Positions 1 through 7,959 of a stretch of 64,000 bases of DNA are shown here, piece by piece (the first letter of the stretch is position 1; every line of letters begins with the position of its first letter). Position numbers and translations under genes: made by a program. This DNA comes from Aurantimonas sp. 22II-16-19i (lineage in GTDB: Bacteria > Pseudomonadota > Alphaproteobacteria > Rhizobiales > Rhizobiaceae): assembly GCF_002088275.1 (NCBI RefSeq), contig NZ_AQQS01000025.1:1-64000 (forward strand), in the 5' to 3' direction. A model generated the notes under the pieces. The model was not told the DNA's origin. It ran no database searches and worked only from the letters and a program-made list of their open reading frames with translations.

Positions 1-1
1 C

Positions 2-145
2 GTTCCGATCGCCGCGTCCGGCGAGAAGACCGCCGGGATCGTCGCGGGCGCCGAGCTGAAGGTCTATGACGGCGCGCCGCACGGCCTCTACCAGACCATG
101 GGCGATCGCTTCAACGAAGACCTCCTCGCCTTCATCGAGGGCTGA
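2..145 (+). CDS. Alpha/beta hydrolase, C-terminal end only
   Basis: This is the last 47 codons of a gene that enters from outside the window, read in frame 2. The residues GAPHGLYQT followed by RFNEDLLAFI match the C-terminal end of alpha/beta hydrolases of the non-heme chloroperoxidase/arylesterase type, where the PHG histidine is the catalytic base. The nucleophile serine and the acid lie upstream and cannot be checked. The family is reasonably clear, but the substrate is unknown. A 117-nt gap separates it from the next gene. Confidence 0.7.
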   Translation, partial: VPIAASGEKTAGIVAGAELKVYDGAPHGLYQTMGDRFNEDLLAFIEG

Positions 146-262
146 CGGCACCGTCACGGCCGGCGAAAAGCTGCGCCGTGACCGTCCCACCCAGGCATGT
201 CGGGTCCGATCGACGCCCCGACATGCCCCGACCGACGGCCCTTCACACGAGGATCACGGATC

Positions 263-463
263 ATGCCGAACGCGGCACGCAAGGACGAACTCGCCGGCGC
301 GATCGCGGCGACACGCGACAACATCCGCACCCTCGTCGAGCAAGCCTCGGCCGCCAGCGGCGAGGCCGAGGAAGAGCGGATCGCCGATCGCATCGCCGAA
401 GAGGAGGCCAATCTGGCGGCGCTCCAGAGTGAGATGGATGGCACGACCGATGACCAGCGTTGA
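263..463 (+). CDS. Small hypothetical protein, 66 aa, predicted helical
   Basis: This is a short, charged, alanine- and glutamate-rich protein (MPNAARKDELAGAIAATR start) that looks almost wholly alpha-helical, with coiled-coil potential across residues 10-60. The start is the ATG at 263, which has an AGGA-type ribosome site about 10 nt upstream; a longer reading from 197 lacks such support. Its last 14 nt overlap the start of the DoxX-like gene, so the two are probably translated together. I recognise no family and assign no function. It is called real because of the ribosome site, the overlap and the plausible composition. Confidence 0.5.
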   Translation: MPNAARKDELAGAIAATRDNIRTLVEQASAASGEAEEERIADRIAEEEANLAALQSEMDGTTDDQR

Positions 464-941
464 CCATCCTGCCGAAGGCCCGGCAATCGCTCGCCTCGTC
501 GCCTCGCCCGCCGTCCACTGGATCGCCCTCCTCGGCCTTTGCGCCGCCTATATCCAGGGCGCCCTCACCCAGGCCTTCGACTTCCCCGCCGCCATCGCCG
601 AGATGCAGCATTTCGGCCTCGCCCCGGCGGAGCCTTTCGCGGTTCTCGTCATCGTCTCCCAACTCTGCGCCTCGGCCCTGATCCTCTCCGGCTTCTGCCG
701 CTGGCTCGGCGCCCTGGCGCTCGCCGGCTTCACGCTCGCGGCGACCGTCGTCGCCCTGCGCTTCTGGGAGATGGCGCCGCCGGGCCGCACCATGGCGGCC
801 AATGCCTTCTTCGAGCATCTCGGCCTTGCCGGCGGGTTTCTCCTCGTCGCCTGGTGGGATTTGGCATCGCGCCGAGACAGGTCGCGCAAGGACACGTTGC
901 GCGAAGACAGATTGCGCCACGACGGGGACGACAGACGATGA
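450..941 (+). CDS. DoxX-like integral membrane protein
   Basis: A 163-aa protein with about four hydrophobic helices (near residues 18-38, 53-75, 80-98 and 118-138), the layout of DoxX/SURF4-like small membrane proteins. The central FDFPAAIAEMQHFGLAPAEP segment resembles the DoxX loop. The tail after residue 145 is highly charged (RRDRSRKDTLREDRLRHD) and presumably cytoplasmic. It starts inside the preceding 66-aa gene and ends with ATGA shared with the following MFS transporter, so the three probably form an operon. The DoxX call is from overall pattern; the function in the family is poorly defined (redox or quinone-related roles are proposed). Confidence 0.6.
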   Translation: MTSVDHPAEGPAIARLVASPAVHWIALLGLCAAYIQGALTQAFDFPAAIAEMQHFGLAPAEPFAVLVIVSQLCASALILSGFCRWLGALALAGFTLAATVVALRFWEMAPPGRTMAANAFFEHLGLAGGFLLVAWWDLASRRDRSRKDTLREDRLRHDGDDRR

Positions 942-2623
942 CCGCCGGCACCGCCCCCCCGCAAGCCCCCCTGCCAGACCCGGCGACAAGCCCTGCCGGC
1001 GGCTTCGGGCCGTTGCGGGAAAAGGCCTTCCTGATCCTCTGGGTGGCGACCATCCTCGGCAATGTCGGCAGCTTCGTCCGCGACACCGCCAGCGCCTGGC
1101 TGGTCACCGACCTCTCCGGCGAGCCCGCCGCCGTCGCTCTCGTGCAGGCGGCCGCGACGCTGCCGATCTTCCTCCTGGCGATCCCGGCGGGCGTCCTCTC
1201 CGACATTCTCGATCGGCGCAAGCTCCTGATTTGCATCCAGCTCCTCCTCGCCGGCGTCTCGATCACCCTGATGCTGCTCGCCCATGCCGGCGCCCTGACG
1301 GTCTCCTCCCTCGTCGCCCTGACCTTTCTCGGCGGCGTCGGCACCGCCCTGATGGGCCCCGTCTGGCAGTCCATCGTGCCCGAGCTCGTCCCCCGTGGCG
1401 AACTGAAGAACGCCGTCGCCCTGAACTCCCTCGGCATCAACATCGCGCGCTCGATCGGCCCGGCCGCCGGCGGCCTCGTCCTGGCGGCGGCAGGTGCCGC
1501 CGTGACCTACGGCATGGATGTCGCGAGCTACGTCTTCGTCATCGGCGCGCTGCTCTGGTGGAAGCGGCCGAAGGACGAAGCCGACGCTTTGTCAGAGCAG
1601 TTCTTCGGCGCCTTCCGCGCCGGCCTGCGCTATGCGCGCGCCAGCCGGACGCTGCATGTCGTGCTGTTCAGGGCCTTCGTCTTCTTCGTCTTCTCGAGCG
1701 CGGTCTGGGCGCTCCTGCCGCTGGTCGCCCGCAACATCCTCGGCGGCGGCCCGAGCTTCTACGGCGTTCTCCTCGGCGCCGTCGGCGTCGGTGCGATCGG
1801 CGGAGCGCTCGTCCTGCCCAAGATCCGGGCGCGGCTCGATGCCGACGGCCTGGTGCTGCTCGCCGCCGCGGTCGCCTCCGCCGTCATGGCCTGTCTCGCC
1901 CTCGCCCCGCCCCAGTGGCTGGCGATCGTTGCGCTCCTGTTCCTCGGCGCCGCCTGGATCGTCGCCCTTACCACCCTCAACGGAACTGCCCAGTCGATCC
2001 TGCCGAACTGGGTGCGCGGCCGGGCCCTCGCCGTCTACCTCACGGTCTTCAACGGCGCGATGACCGTCGGCAGTCTCGGCTGGGGTCTCGTCGCCCAGGA
2101 AGTCGGCATCGCCCCGACGCTTCTCATCGGTGCGAGCGTACTGCTGCTGGTCAGCCTCGTCCTGCACAGGATCAAGCTGCCGACCGGCGAGGCCGATCTC
2201 GTCCCGTCGAGCCACTGGCCGGAGCCGTTGACGGCGAGCGAAGTGCCGAACGACCGGGGGCCGGTCCTCGTCCTCATCGAGTACCGGGTGGCGGAAGCCG
2301 ACCGCCAGCACTTCCTCGCGGCGATCCGGCGCCTGTCCGGCGAGCGCCGACGCGACGGCGCCTATGGCTGGGGCATCACCGAGGATGCCGGCGATCCGGA
2401 AAGGCTCGTCGAGTGGTTCATGGTCGAGTCCTGGGCCGAGCACCTGCGCCAGCACCGGCGCGTCACCCATGAAGACGCCGACATACAGGCCAACCTGCAG
2501 AAATATCACATCGGCCCTGCCGATCCGGTCGTACGTCACTTCCTGACGATCCCGGCCAGTTTTCGCGGCCATCCGTCACCATCGCCGACACCTGCAGACG
2601 CTGGCGGCACAGGGGCGGCGTAG
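938..2623 (+). CDS. MFS transporter (EntS/MFS_3 type) with C-terminal ferredoxin-fold-like domain
   Basis: This 561-aa protein has about 12 hydrophobic segments in residues 28-415. Motifs such as DILDRRKLLI in the first cytoplasmic loop and the segment GPVWQSIVPELVPRGELKNA are typical of the EntS/MFS_3 branch, which contains siderophore and small-molecule exporters of the inner membrane. Residues from about 441 form a soluble extension (LVLIEYRVAEADRQHF, then RLVEWFMVESWAEHLRQHRR) resembling the antibiotic-biosynthesis-monooxygenase-like dimeric alpha/beta-barrel tail seen in many members of this branch. Its ATG overlaps the DoxX-like stop. The exported substrate is unknown. Confidence 0.8.
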   Translation: MTAGTAPPQAPLPDPATSPAGGFGPLREKAFLILWVATILGNVGSFVRDTASAWLVTDLSGEPAAVALVQAAATLPIFLLAIPAGVLSDILDRRKLLICIQLLLAGVSITLMLLAHAGALTVSSLVALTFLGGVGTALMGPVWQSIVPELVPRGELKNAVALNSLGINIARSIGPAAGGLVLAAAGAAVTYGMDVASYVFVIGALLWWKRPKDEADALSEQFFGAFRAGLRYARASRTLHVVLFRAFVFFVFSSAVWALLPLVARNILGGGPSFYGVLLGAVGVGAIGGALVLPKIRARLDADGLVLLAAAVASAVMACLALAPPQWLAIVALLFLGAAWIVALTTLNGTAQSILPNWVRGRALAVYLTVFNGAMTVGSLGWGLVAQEVGIAPTLLIGASVLLLVSLVLHRIKLPTGEADLVPSSHWPEPLTASEVPNDRGPVLVLIEYRVAEADRQHFLAAIRRLSGERRRDGAYGWGITEDAGDPERLVEWFMVESWAEHLRQHRRVTHEDADIQANLQKYHIGPADPVVRHFLTIPASFRGHPSPSPTPADAGGTGAA

Positions 2624-2744
2624 GCCGAAGGGGCTGTCGTCGCCCACATGGCAACGACCGTTGTTTCGCAAGGAAAGCGCTTCCGATCGTCAGCCCTCGG
2701 CTCCAGACGCGAGCGGTTGCACCATCGTCGAGACCACCCGCTGA

Positions 2745-3926
2745 TCACACGGTGCTTTCACGAAGCTCTCCTGCGGCCGCAGGCGGCGTCCGCCGCCGCG
2801 CCAAAAAGGCGGCGCAGAGACCGACGGTCGCCATCACCGCCCCGGCCAGCGCGACCGCCGGATAGCCGAGCCCGGCCGAGATGACACCGCCGCCCAACGC
2901 CGCGCCGATGGCGTTGCCGAGGTTGAAGGCGCCGATATTGACGGCCGAAGCGAGATTGGGCGCATCTGCCGCCGCGCCCATCACCCGCACCTGGAGCGGC
3001 GGCACCAGCGCGAAGCTCGCGACGCCCCACAGGAAGATGAGGACGGCGCTCGCGGGCTCGCTCGACATCAGCAATGCGAAGGCGGCGAGGACGGCGGAGA
3101 GCGATGCCAGCGTCACGATCAGCGTCCGGTCGACGGACCGGTCGGCGAAGCGGCCGCCGAGCCAGTTGCCGACGGTCAGGCCGACGCCGTAGGTGACCAG
3201 CATCGCCGTGACGAAACCGAGCGAGGCCCCGGTCGCCTCGCGCAGGATCGGCACGATGTAGGTGAAGACGGTGAACATCGCGCTGGATCCGAGAACGGTC
3301 AGCGCCAGCGCGCCGAGCACTTCGCCGCGGATCAGCACCCGCAGTTCGGCAAGGGCGTTGCCGCCCTTCGATGCGGCGAGCGCCGGCAGCGACAGCCGCA
3401 GCGCCGCCATGGTCGCGACGCCGAGGCCGGCGATCCCCCAGAAGGACGCGCGCCAGCCGAAATGCTCGCCGGCGAAGGTGGCCAGCGGCACGCCGACCAC
3501 GTTGGCGACGGTCAGCCCCATGAACATCGCCGCCACCGCGCCGGCCCGCCGCCCGGGCGCAACGAGGCTGGCCGCGACCACCGAGCCGACGCCGAAGAAG
3601 GCGCCGTGATTGAGCGAAGTGACGATCCGGGCGAAAAGCAGCATGCCATAGTTGTCGGAGACCGCAGACAGCACGTTGCCGAGGGTGAAGATGGCCGCGA
3701 GCCCGATCAGGAGGGTCCGCCGTGGCACGCGCCCTGTGGTGAGGATCATCAGCGGCGCGCCGATCATGACGCCTATCGCATAGGCGCTGATAAGCAGGCC
3801 GGCCGCCGGAACAGAGACGCCGAGATCGTCCGCGATGGCCGGCAGCAGCCCCATCGGGGCGAATTCCGTCACACCGATGGCGAAGGCGCCCACCGCGAGG
3901 GCGATCAGGCCGAAGTTGGGCTTCAT
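2745..3926 (-). CDS. MFS transporter, AraJ/sugar-efflux-like
   Basis: A 393-aa inner-membrane transporter with about 12 helices. The N-terminus (FGLIALAVGAFAIGVTEF, then GLLPAIADDLGVSVPAAGLL) and the NHGAFFGVGSVVAA segment in helix 4 are characteristic of the AraJ/YdhP/PbuE drug-and-sugar efflux branch. It lies 10 nt downstream of the aldo/keto reductase on the same strand, so the pair is probably cotranscribed. It may export a toxic carbonyl or alcohol handled by the reductase, but that is inference. The 121 nt before it (2624-2744) are a convergent gap with nothing clear in it. Confidence 0.8.
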   Translation of the reverse strand: MKPNFGLIALAVGAFAIGVTEFAPMGLLPAIADDLGVSVPAAGLLISAYAIGVMIGAPLMILTTGRVPRRTLLIGLAAIFTLGNVLSAVSDNYGMLLFARIVTSLNHGAFFGVGSVVAASLVAPGRRAGAVAAMFMGLTVANVVGVPLATFAGEHFGWRASFWGIAGLGVATMAALRLSLPALAASKGGNALAELRVLIRGEVLGALALTVLGSSAMFTVFTYIVPILREATGASLGFVTAMLVTYGVGLTVGNWLGGRFADRSVDRTLIVTLASLSAVLAAFALLMSSEPASAVLIFLWGVASFALVPPLQVRVMGAAADAPNLASAVNIGAFNLGNAIGAALGGGVISAGLGYPAVALAGAVMATVGLCAAFLARRRTPPAAAGELRESTV

Positions 3927-3936
3927 CGTCGCCTCC

Positions 3937-4971
3937 TCAGACCAGCGCCGGGTTCAGGCGGGCAAAGCCCTCCTGCTGGCGGTACGGGGTGTGGGGATAG
4001 GGCGGCAGGATGTCGCTTGCCGCATCGAGGGCCGCCATCTGCTCGCTGGTCAGCGTCCAGCCGACGGCGCCGAGATTCTGCCGCAGCTGGTCCTCGTTGC
4101 GGGCGCCGATGATCACGGAGGAGACGGTCGGGCGCTGCAGCAGCCATCGAATGGCGATCTGGGGGACTGACTTGCCCGTCTCCGCAGCGACCGCCTCCAG
4201 CACCTCGACGACCCGGTAGAGGTGCTCGGCCTCGACGGGCGGCGCGAACTGTTCGGTATCATGCAGGCGGCTGTCTCTTGGCAGGGGCCGTCCGCGACCG
4301 ATCTTGCCGGTGAGCCGCCCCCAGCCGAGCGGGCTCCAGACCAGCGCGCCGATGCCCTGGTCCTTGGCGAGCGGCATGAGATCGGCCTCATAGGCGCGCC
4401 CGATCAGCGAATAATAGACCTGATGGGCGACGAGCCGCGGCAGGCCCCGGCGTTCGGCGACGGCCTGCGCCTTCATCAGCTGCCAGCCGGGATAGTTGGA
4501 AACACCCGCATAGCGGATCTTGCCGGCCGCGATCAGCCGGTCGAGGGTCTCCATCAACTCTTCGGCAGGCGTCGAGGCGTCGAAGGCGTGGAGCTGCAGG
4601 AGATCGACATGGTCGCTTTGCAGCCGCCGCAGCGACTCGTCGACCGCCCGGATCAGCCGGGACCTGGACGTGCCCCAGTCCTGCGGCCCCTCGCCCATCG
4701 GCAGGCCCGTCTTGGTGGAGATGAGCACCGCGTCGCGCCGGCCCTTGATCGCCTCGCCCAGAACCTCCTCCGAGGCGCCGTTCGAATAGACGTCGGCGGT
4801 GTCGAACAGCGTCACGCCGGCCTCGAGGCAGATGTCGACCAGACGCCGCGCCTCCTTCGCGTCGCTGCGTCCCCAGGCGCCGAACAGCGGCCCCGTGCCG
4901 CCAAAGGTTCCGGTACCGAAGCTCAAGGCCGGGACGCGCAGTCCCGAAGTGCCGAGTTGCCGATAATCCAT
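3937..4971 (-). CDS. Aldo/keto reductase
   Basis: A 344-aa NAD(P)H-dependent oxidoreductase of the aldo/keto reductase family, probably cytoplasmic. Evidence is the MDYRQLGTSGLRVPALSFGTG N-terminus, FDTADVYSNGASEEVLG carrying the catalytic Asp and Tyr, ISTKTGL carrying the Lys, LLQLHAFD carrying the His, and a C-terminal nucleotide-binding stretch (IIGARNEDQLRQNL). The start at 4971 has a GAGAAAG ribosome site and begins exactly at the family's usual N-terminus; a longer open frame to 5262 would run antisense into the LysR gene and is rejected. It is divergent from that LysR gene, which probably regulates it. Confidence 0.9.
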   Translation of the reverse strand: MDYRQLGTSGLRVPALSFGTGTFGGTGPLFGAWGRSDAKEARRLVDICLEAGVTLFDTADVYSNGASEEVLGEAIKGRRDAVLISTKTGLPMGEGPQDWGTSRSRLIRAVDESLRRLQSDHVDLLQLHAFDASTPAEELMETLDRLIAAGKIRYAGVSNYPGWQLMKAQAVAERRGLPRLVAHQVYYSLIGRAYEADLMPLAKDQGIGALVWSPLGWGRLTGKIGRGRPLPRDSRLHDTEQFAPPVEAEHLYRVVEVLEAVAAETGKSVPQIAIRWLLQRPTVSSVIIGARNEDQLRQNLGAVGWTLTSEQMAALDAASDILPPYPHTPYRQQEGFARLNPALV

Positions 4972-5012
4972 GGTGCGATCTTTCTCTCGTTGAGACCTGA
5001 GCGCATAGATGA

Positions 5013-5027
5013 CGGCGATCGACGCCG
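5013..5027. promoter_or_regulatory. Inverted repeat in the divergent reductase/LysR promoter region
   Basis: CGGCG, a 5-nt centre ATCGA, and CGCCG form a perfect short dyad between the start of the aldo/keto reductase (4971) and the LysR gene. Its place in a 91-nt divergent gap fits a LysR-type binding site. The arms are short and GC-rich, so chance is possible. Confidence 0.3.
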
Positions 5028-5062
5028 CTGAGTATCGCCTGTTGATGAGAAGGATCTTTGTC

Positions 5063-5968
5063 TTGGACGCAAAGCTGATGGGAGGCGCAGACCGGGCGCG
5101 GGCGCTGGAGATCTTCGCCGAGGTGGTGCGGCGGGGTAGCTTTTCGGCGGCGGGACGAGCCCTCGACCTGACGCCGTCGGCGGTCAGCCGGGCGATCGAC
5201 CGGATCGAGGAACGCCTCGGCGTGCGGCTGCTCCTGCGCTCGACGCGCGCCCTCACGCTCACCGCCGAGGGTCAGGCCTATCACCAGGCGGCGCGGCGGA
5301 TCCTCACCGATCTCGACGACGCCGAGCAGCAGATCGCCGACCAGGGCGCACCCCGCGGGCGATTGCGGGTCAGTGCCGCGCTGTCGCACGGGCGGCTCTG
5401 CGTGGTGCCGCTGCTCGGGGCGTTCGCCCGGCTCTACCCGCATATTCTCGTCGACATCGCCCTCACCGACACGCCGGTGGACATCGCAGCGGGCCAGGCG
5501 GACGTGGCGATCCGCTTCGGCCCGCTCGCCGACAGCACGCTGACGGCCCGCAAGATCGGCGAGAACGGCCGGATGATCGTCGCCTCCCCGGACTATCTCG
5601 CCCAATTCGGCACGCCCCAGGTGCCGGAGGACCTCTATCGGCACAACTGCCTGAACTTCAACTTCCGCAGGGCAGAGCCGGTCTGGCCGTTTCGCCGGGA
5701 CGGCCGGGTCTTCTCGCTGACGGTGAAGGGCGGCATCGAGGCGAACAACGGCGAGACCCTCGGCCAGCTCGCCGCCCTCGGCATCGGCATCGCGCGGGTC
5801 GGCGCCTTCAGCGTCGTGTCGGACCTCGCGGAGGGTCGCCTCGTCCCGATCCTCGAAGCCTTCAATCCCGGCGACGTCGAGGTCATCCACGCGGTCTTCG
5901 CCGGCGGCGGCAACACGCCGGCGCGGGTCCGTGCCTTCGTCGACTTCATCGCGGCATCTCTCCGCTGA
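5063..5968 (+). CDS. LysR-family transcriptional regulator
   Basis: This DNA-binding regulator has a winged helix-turn-helix in about the first 65 residues (RALEIFAEVVRRGSFSAAGRAL, then SAVSRAIDRIEERLGVRLL, RSTRALTLTAEGQAY) and a LysR substrate-binding domain after residue 90. The GNGEx-like substrate region and the VRAFVDFIAASL ending fit the AaeR/CrgA-like branch. The TTG at 5063 is chosen because GAGAAGGA lies 9 nt upstream; ATG at 5078 is the main alternative and ATG at 5045 another. Its divergent position next to the aldo/keto reductase and MFS genes suggests that it controls them in response to a small molecule. Confidence 0.85.
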   Translation: MDAKLMGGADRARALEIFAEVVRRGSFSAAGRALDLTPSAVSRAIDRIEERLGVRLLLRSTRALTLTAEGQAYHQAARRILTDLDDAEQQIADQGAPRGRLRVSAALSHGRLCVVPLLGAFARLYPHILVDIALTDTPVDIAAGQADVAIRFGPLADSTLTARKIGENGRMIVASPDYLAQFGTPQVPEDLYRHNCLNFNFRRAEPVWPFRRDGRVFSLTVKGGIEANNGETLGQLAALGIGIARVGAFSVVSDLAEGRLVPILEAFNPGDVEVIHAVFAGGGNTPARVRAFVDFIAASLR

Positions 5969-6025
5969 TCCTGAACCGATTGGTCGCCTCACCCGTGCGG
6001 GTCGGGCTTTCCGGATGACCGTTGC

Positions 6026-6288
6026 TCAAGGAGCGACGTCGACTGAACCGCTCCTGTTTTGCGGCAGGCCGTTTCGTTTGAGTCGCGCCACCATGGCCGG
6101 TTCTTCCAGCGTGGCGTAGGAGCGCGCCTCGGCTTCGCCTGGGGGATGCTGCCGATAGTCTCAAGCAGACGGTGCTTGCTCACCCGCCAGCCGACGATGC
6201 GGCGGACATAGGCGTCAAGAACGAAGGCCACGGAGACGAAGCCCGACCAGATGCTGGCGTCGATGAAGTCCGAGAGCCAGAGCCTGTT
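6026..6288 (-). pseudogene. IS3-family OrfB transposase remnant with internal deletion and frameshift
   Basis: Reading from 6288 downward, NRLWLSDFIDASIWSGF followed by VAFVLDAYVRRIVGWRVS is the start of the DDE integrase core of IS3-group OrfB. It is joined directly to KHRLLETIGSIPQAK, which matches the very C-terminal RRLLEPIGNIPPAEAE region of the same protein, so roughly 100 residues between are missing. The remaining tail (SYATLEEPAMVARLKRNG) continues in another frame, ending at 6026. It is therefore a dead fragment. No clear terminal inverted repeats or target duplication are visible. The rest of the gap 5969-6446 contains nothing else I recognise. Confidence 0.75.
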
Positions 6289-6446
6289 CGGCGCCGGGGC
6301 ATGGGAGTCGGAGCATCCGGCAAACCCGGGACAGTTCAGTCCGTATCGAACACTGGTGGCATCTGCTTTCGCTCGGCAGTCGTCGACAGATTTCCGAGAG
6401 ACGGCAAAGGGAAGGAAGCCCGAGCCCCGGAACGCACGGCGCGCGC

Positions 6447-7505
6447 TCAGGCCCGCAAGCGACAGGCCTGTTCCAACTCGGCAACGGCCTCATCGCGGCG
6501 TACCGTAGCGAAACGTCCGATCGCCCGGGCGGCGTTCGCATGGTTTCGCAGCACGTAGGCAGCATTCTCCGGATGTCGCTGCGCCCGCCACTCGCTGATG
6601 GCGATCGTCATCGCGTGCCGGGTCGCGATGAGGTCGAAGAGGAGCGGAATTTCGTCCTCGGCCAGAGGGTGGACGGCGTGATAGGCTGAGAGCAGCATGG
6701 TGGCAAATCCCAGCGGCGGCCCTTCGGCCGGGACGTGGTAGGAGCAGGCGACGGCAACGTCGAAGATCCGCGGCGCCTCCATCATGTCCCCAAAATCGAG
6801 AATGCCAACGATGCGGCCCGGTTCATCGGCCGCGACGAGAAGATTGGATGGGTTGAAGTCGTTGTGGACGATCTGCCGCTCCAGAGACGCCTGTCGCGGT
6901 GCGATCTCAGCGGCAAATCGAGCGAGGATCGCTTCGACCTGTCTCCGCAGATCCGGACTGGCAATGCTCCCCGTCAGCGACAGCAATCTTGCGGCTCGCT
7001 GCATGTCCCACAGGATCTCGTCACCCGGCACAGGATGGGAAAAAGACGACAGGGCCAGGGACAATTCCCCCAGCAGCCGGCCGATCGCCGGCAACTGCGT
7101 TGCCGTTCTCTCGACGTCTGCGAGGACGTCTCCGGGCAGGTAGGTCAAGAGCCGCACCATGTGCTCTTGCCCGTCAGCGGAAGCGACGAATTCGCGCTGG
7201 CCCTGGAGAGTTTCAACGACGCGTGAGACCGGCAATGTCGGTGCAACGTCGGCGATGTGAACGAGGGCCGCGTTCTGGAAGCGGACGACCGCCGGGTCCT
7301 CGGCCGAATTGGCGATCTTGAGGACGAACCGGCGGCCATCGCTGGCCTCGACGCCCATGGTGAGATCGCGCTCGCTCGCCAGCGGCCAGACCCGGCCCTC
7401 GATCCCATAGCGATCCCGCAGCAATGCTGTGATCTCGGCGGGCTTGAAGCGAGGTGCCATGACGGTGAACGTGGCGGGGGCATCGGCGGTATCGGCGATG
7501 GTCAT
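6447..7505 (-). CDS. Aminoglycoside-phosphotransferase-family kinase (hydroxylysine-kinase-like)
   Basis: A 352-aa small-molecule kinase with the APH fold. VLKIAN holds the ATP-binding lysine (K63), VHNDFNPSNLLV the catalytic loop (D216) and GILDFGDM the magnesium ligand (D237). The HNDFNP form of the loop and the length are typical of the homoserine/choline/hydroxylysine kinase side of the family rather than of drug-resistance enzymes. It is divergent from a class III PLP enzyme whose best family match is phospho-hydroxylysine/phosphoethanolamine phospholyase, which suggests that this kinase makes the phosphorylated amino alcohol or amino acid used by that enzyme. The exact substrate is inference. 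Confidence 0.75.
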   Translation of the reverse strand: MTIADTADAPATFTVMAPRFKPAEITALLRDRYGIEGRVWPLASERDLTMGVEASDGRRFVLKIANSAEDPAVVRFQNAALVHIADVAPTLPVSRVVETLQGQREFVASADGQEHMVRLLTYLPGDVLADVERTATQLPAIGRLLGELSLALSSFSHPVPGDEILWDMQRAARLLSLTGSIASPDLRRQVEAILARFAAEIAPRQASLERQIVHNDFNPSNLLVAADEPGRIVGILDFGDMMEAPRIFDVAVACSYHVPAEGPPLGFATMLLSAYHAVHPLAEDEIPLLFDLIATRHAMTIAISEWRAQRHPENAAYVLRNHANAARAIGRFATVRRDEAVAELEQACRLRA

Positions 7506-7612
7506 GGCGCGCTACGATCCTTGTGGAGATGGTGTTGGATTGGCAGCGATGGCGCAGCCCAAGAGGCTTGCAACGCGGCGCTCGCCCCTTCCGGTCAATT
7601 GCGGACTGGAAG

Positions 7613-7725
7613 GATGATATACCACGAAAACGACTTCATGCGTCGACAAGAGGGATTTCATGCCATGACACCGGATTTTTCGGGGATTTCGCGACGCGAA
7701 TCTTTATGATGATATATGGTACCAC
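7613..7725. promoter_or_regulatory. AT-rich divergent control region with repeated GATGATATA and TGGTACCA palindrome
   Basis: The 454-nt gap between the kinase (7505) and the PLP enzyme (7960) holds an AT-rich island unusual for this window. GATGATATA occurs at 7613-7621 followed by CCAC, and again at 7708-7716 followed by TGGTACCAC. TGGTACCA (7717-7724) is a perfect 8-bp palindrome of the kind bound by FadR/FCD-type GntR regulators, and such a regulator is encoded at 9339-10070. The rest, 7726-7959, is a GC-rich leader with no gene I can recognise. Confidence 0.5.
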
Positions 7726-7959
7726 ATGAATAGCGCCTGGCGTTGGAGCCGCGACCGACGGCGCCGACGTCCTGAAAGCGAGATTTCGGTCTGTGGCCGC
7801 GCCGAACATGCGCGAGCGGCGATACGAGCAACTCGCGTTTCTCGGCCGTCATGTTTCGCCTCCTTGTGCGCACCCCGCGAGATCGGTGCCGAACGTGCAA
7901 AAACGAAATGGTCGCCTCGAAATGCTCGCGCGAGCAGCTTGCGAACCGGAGAAGCAGCG

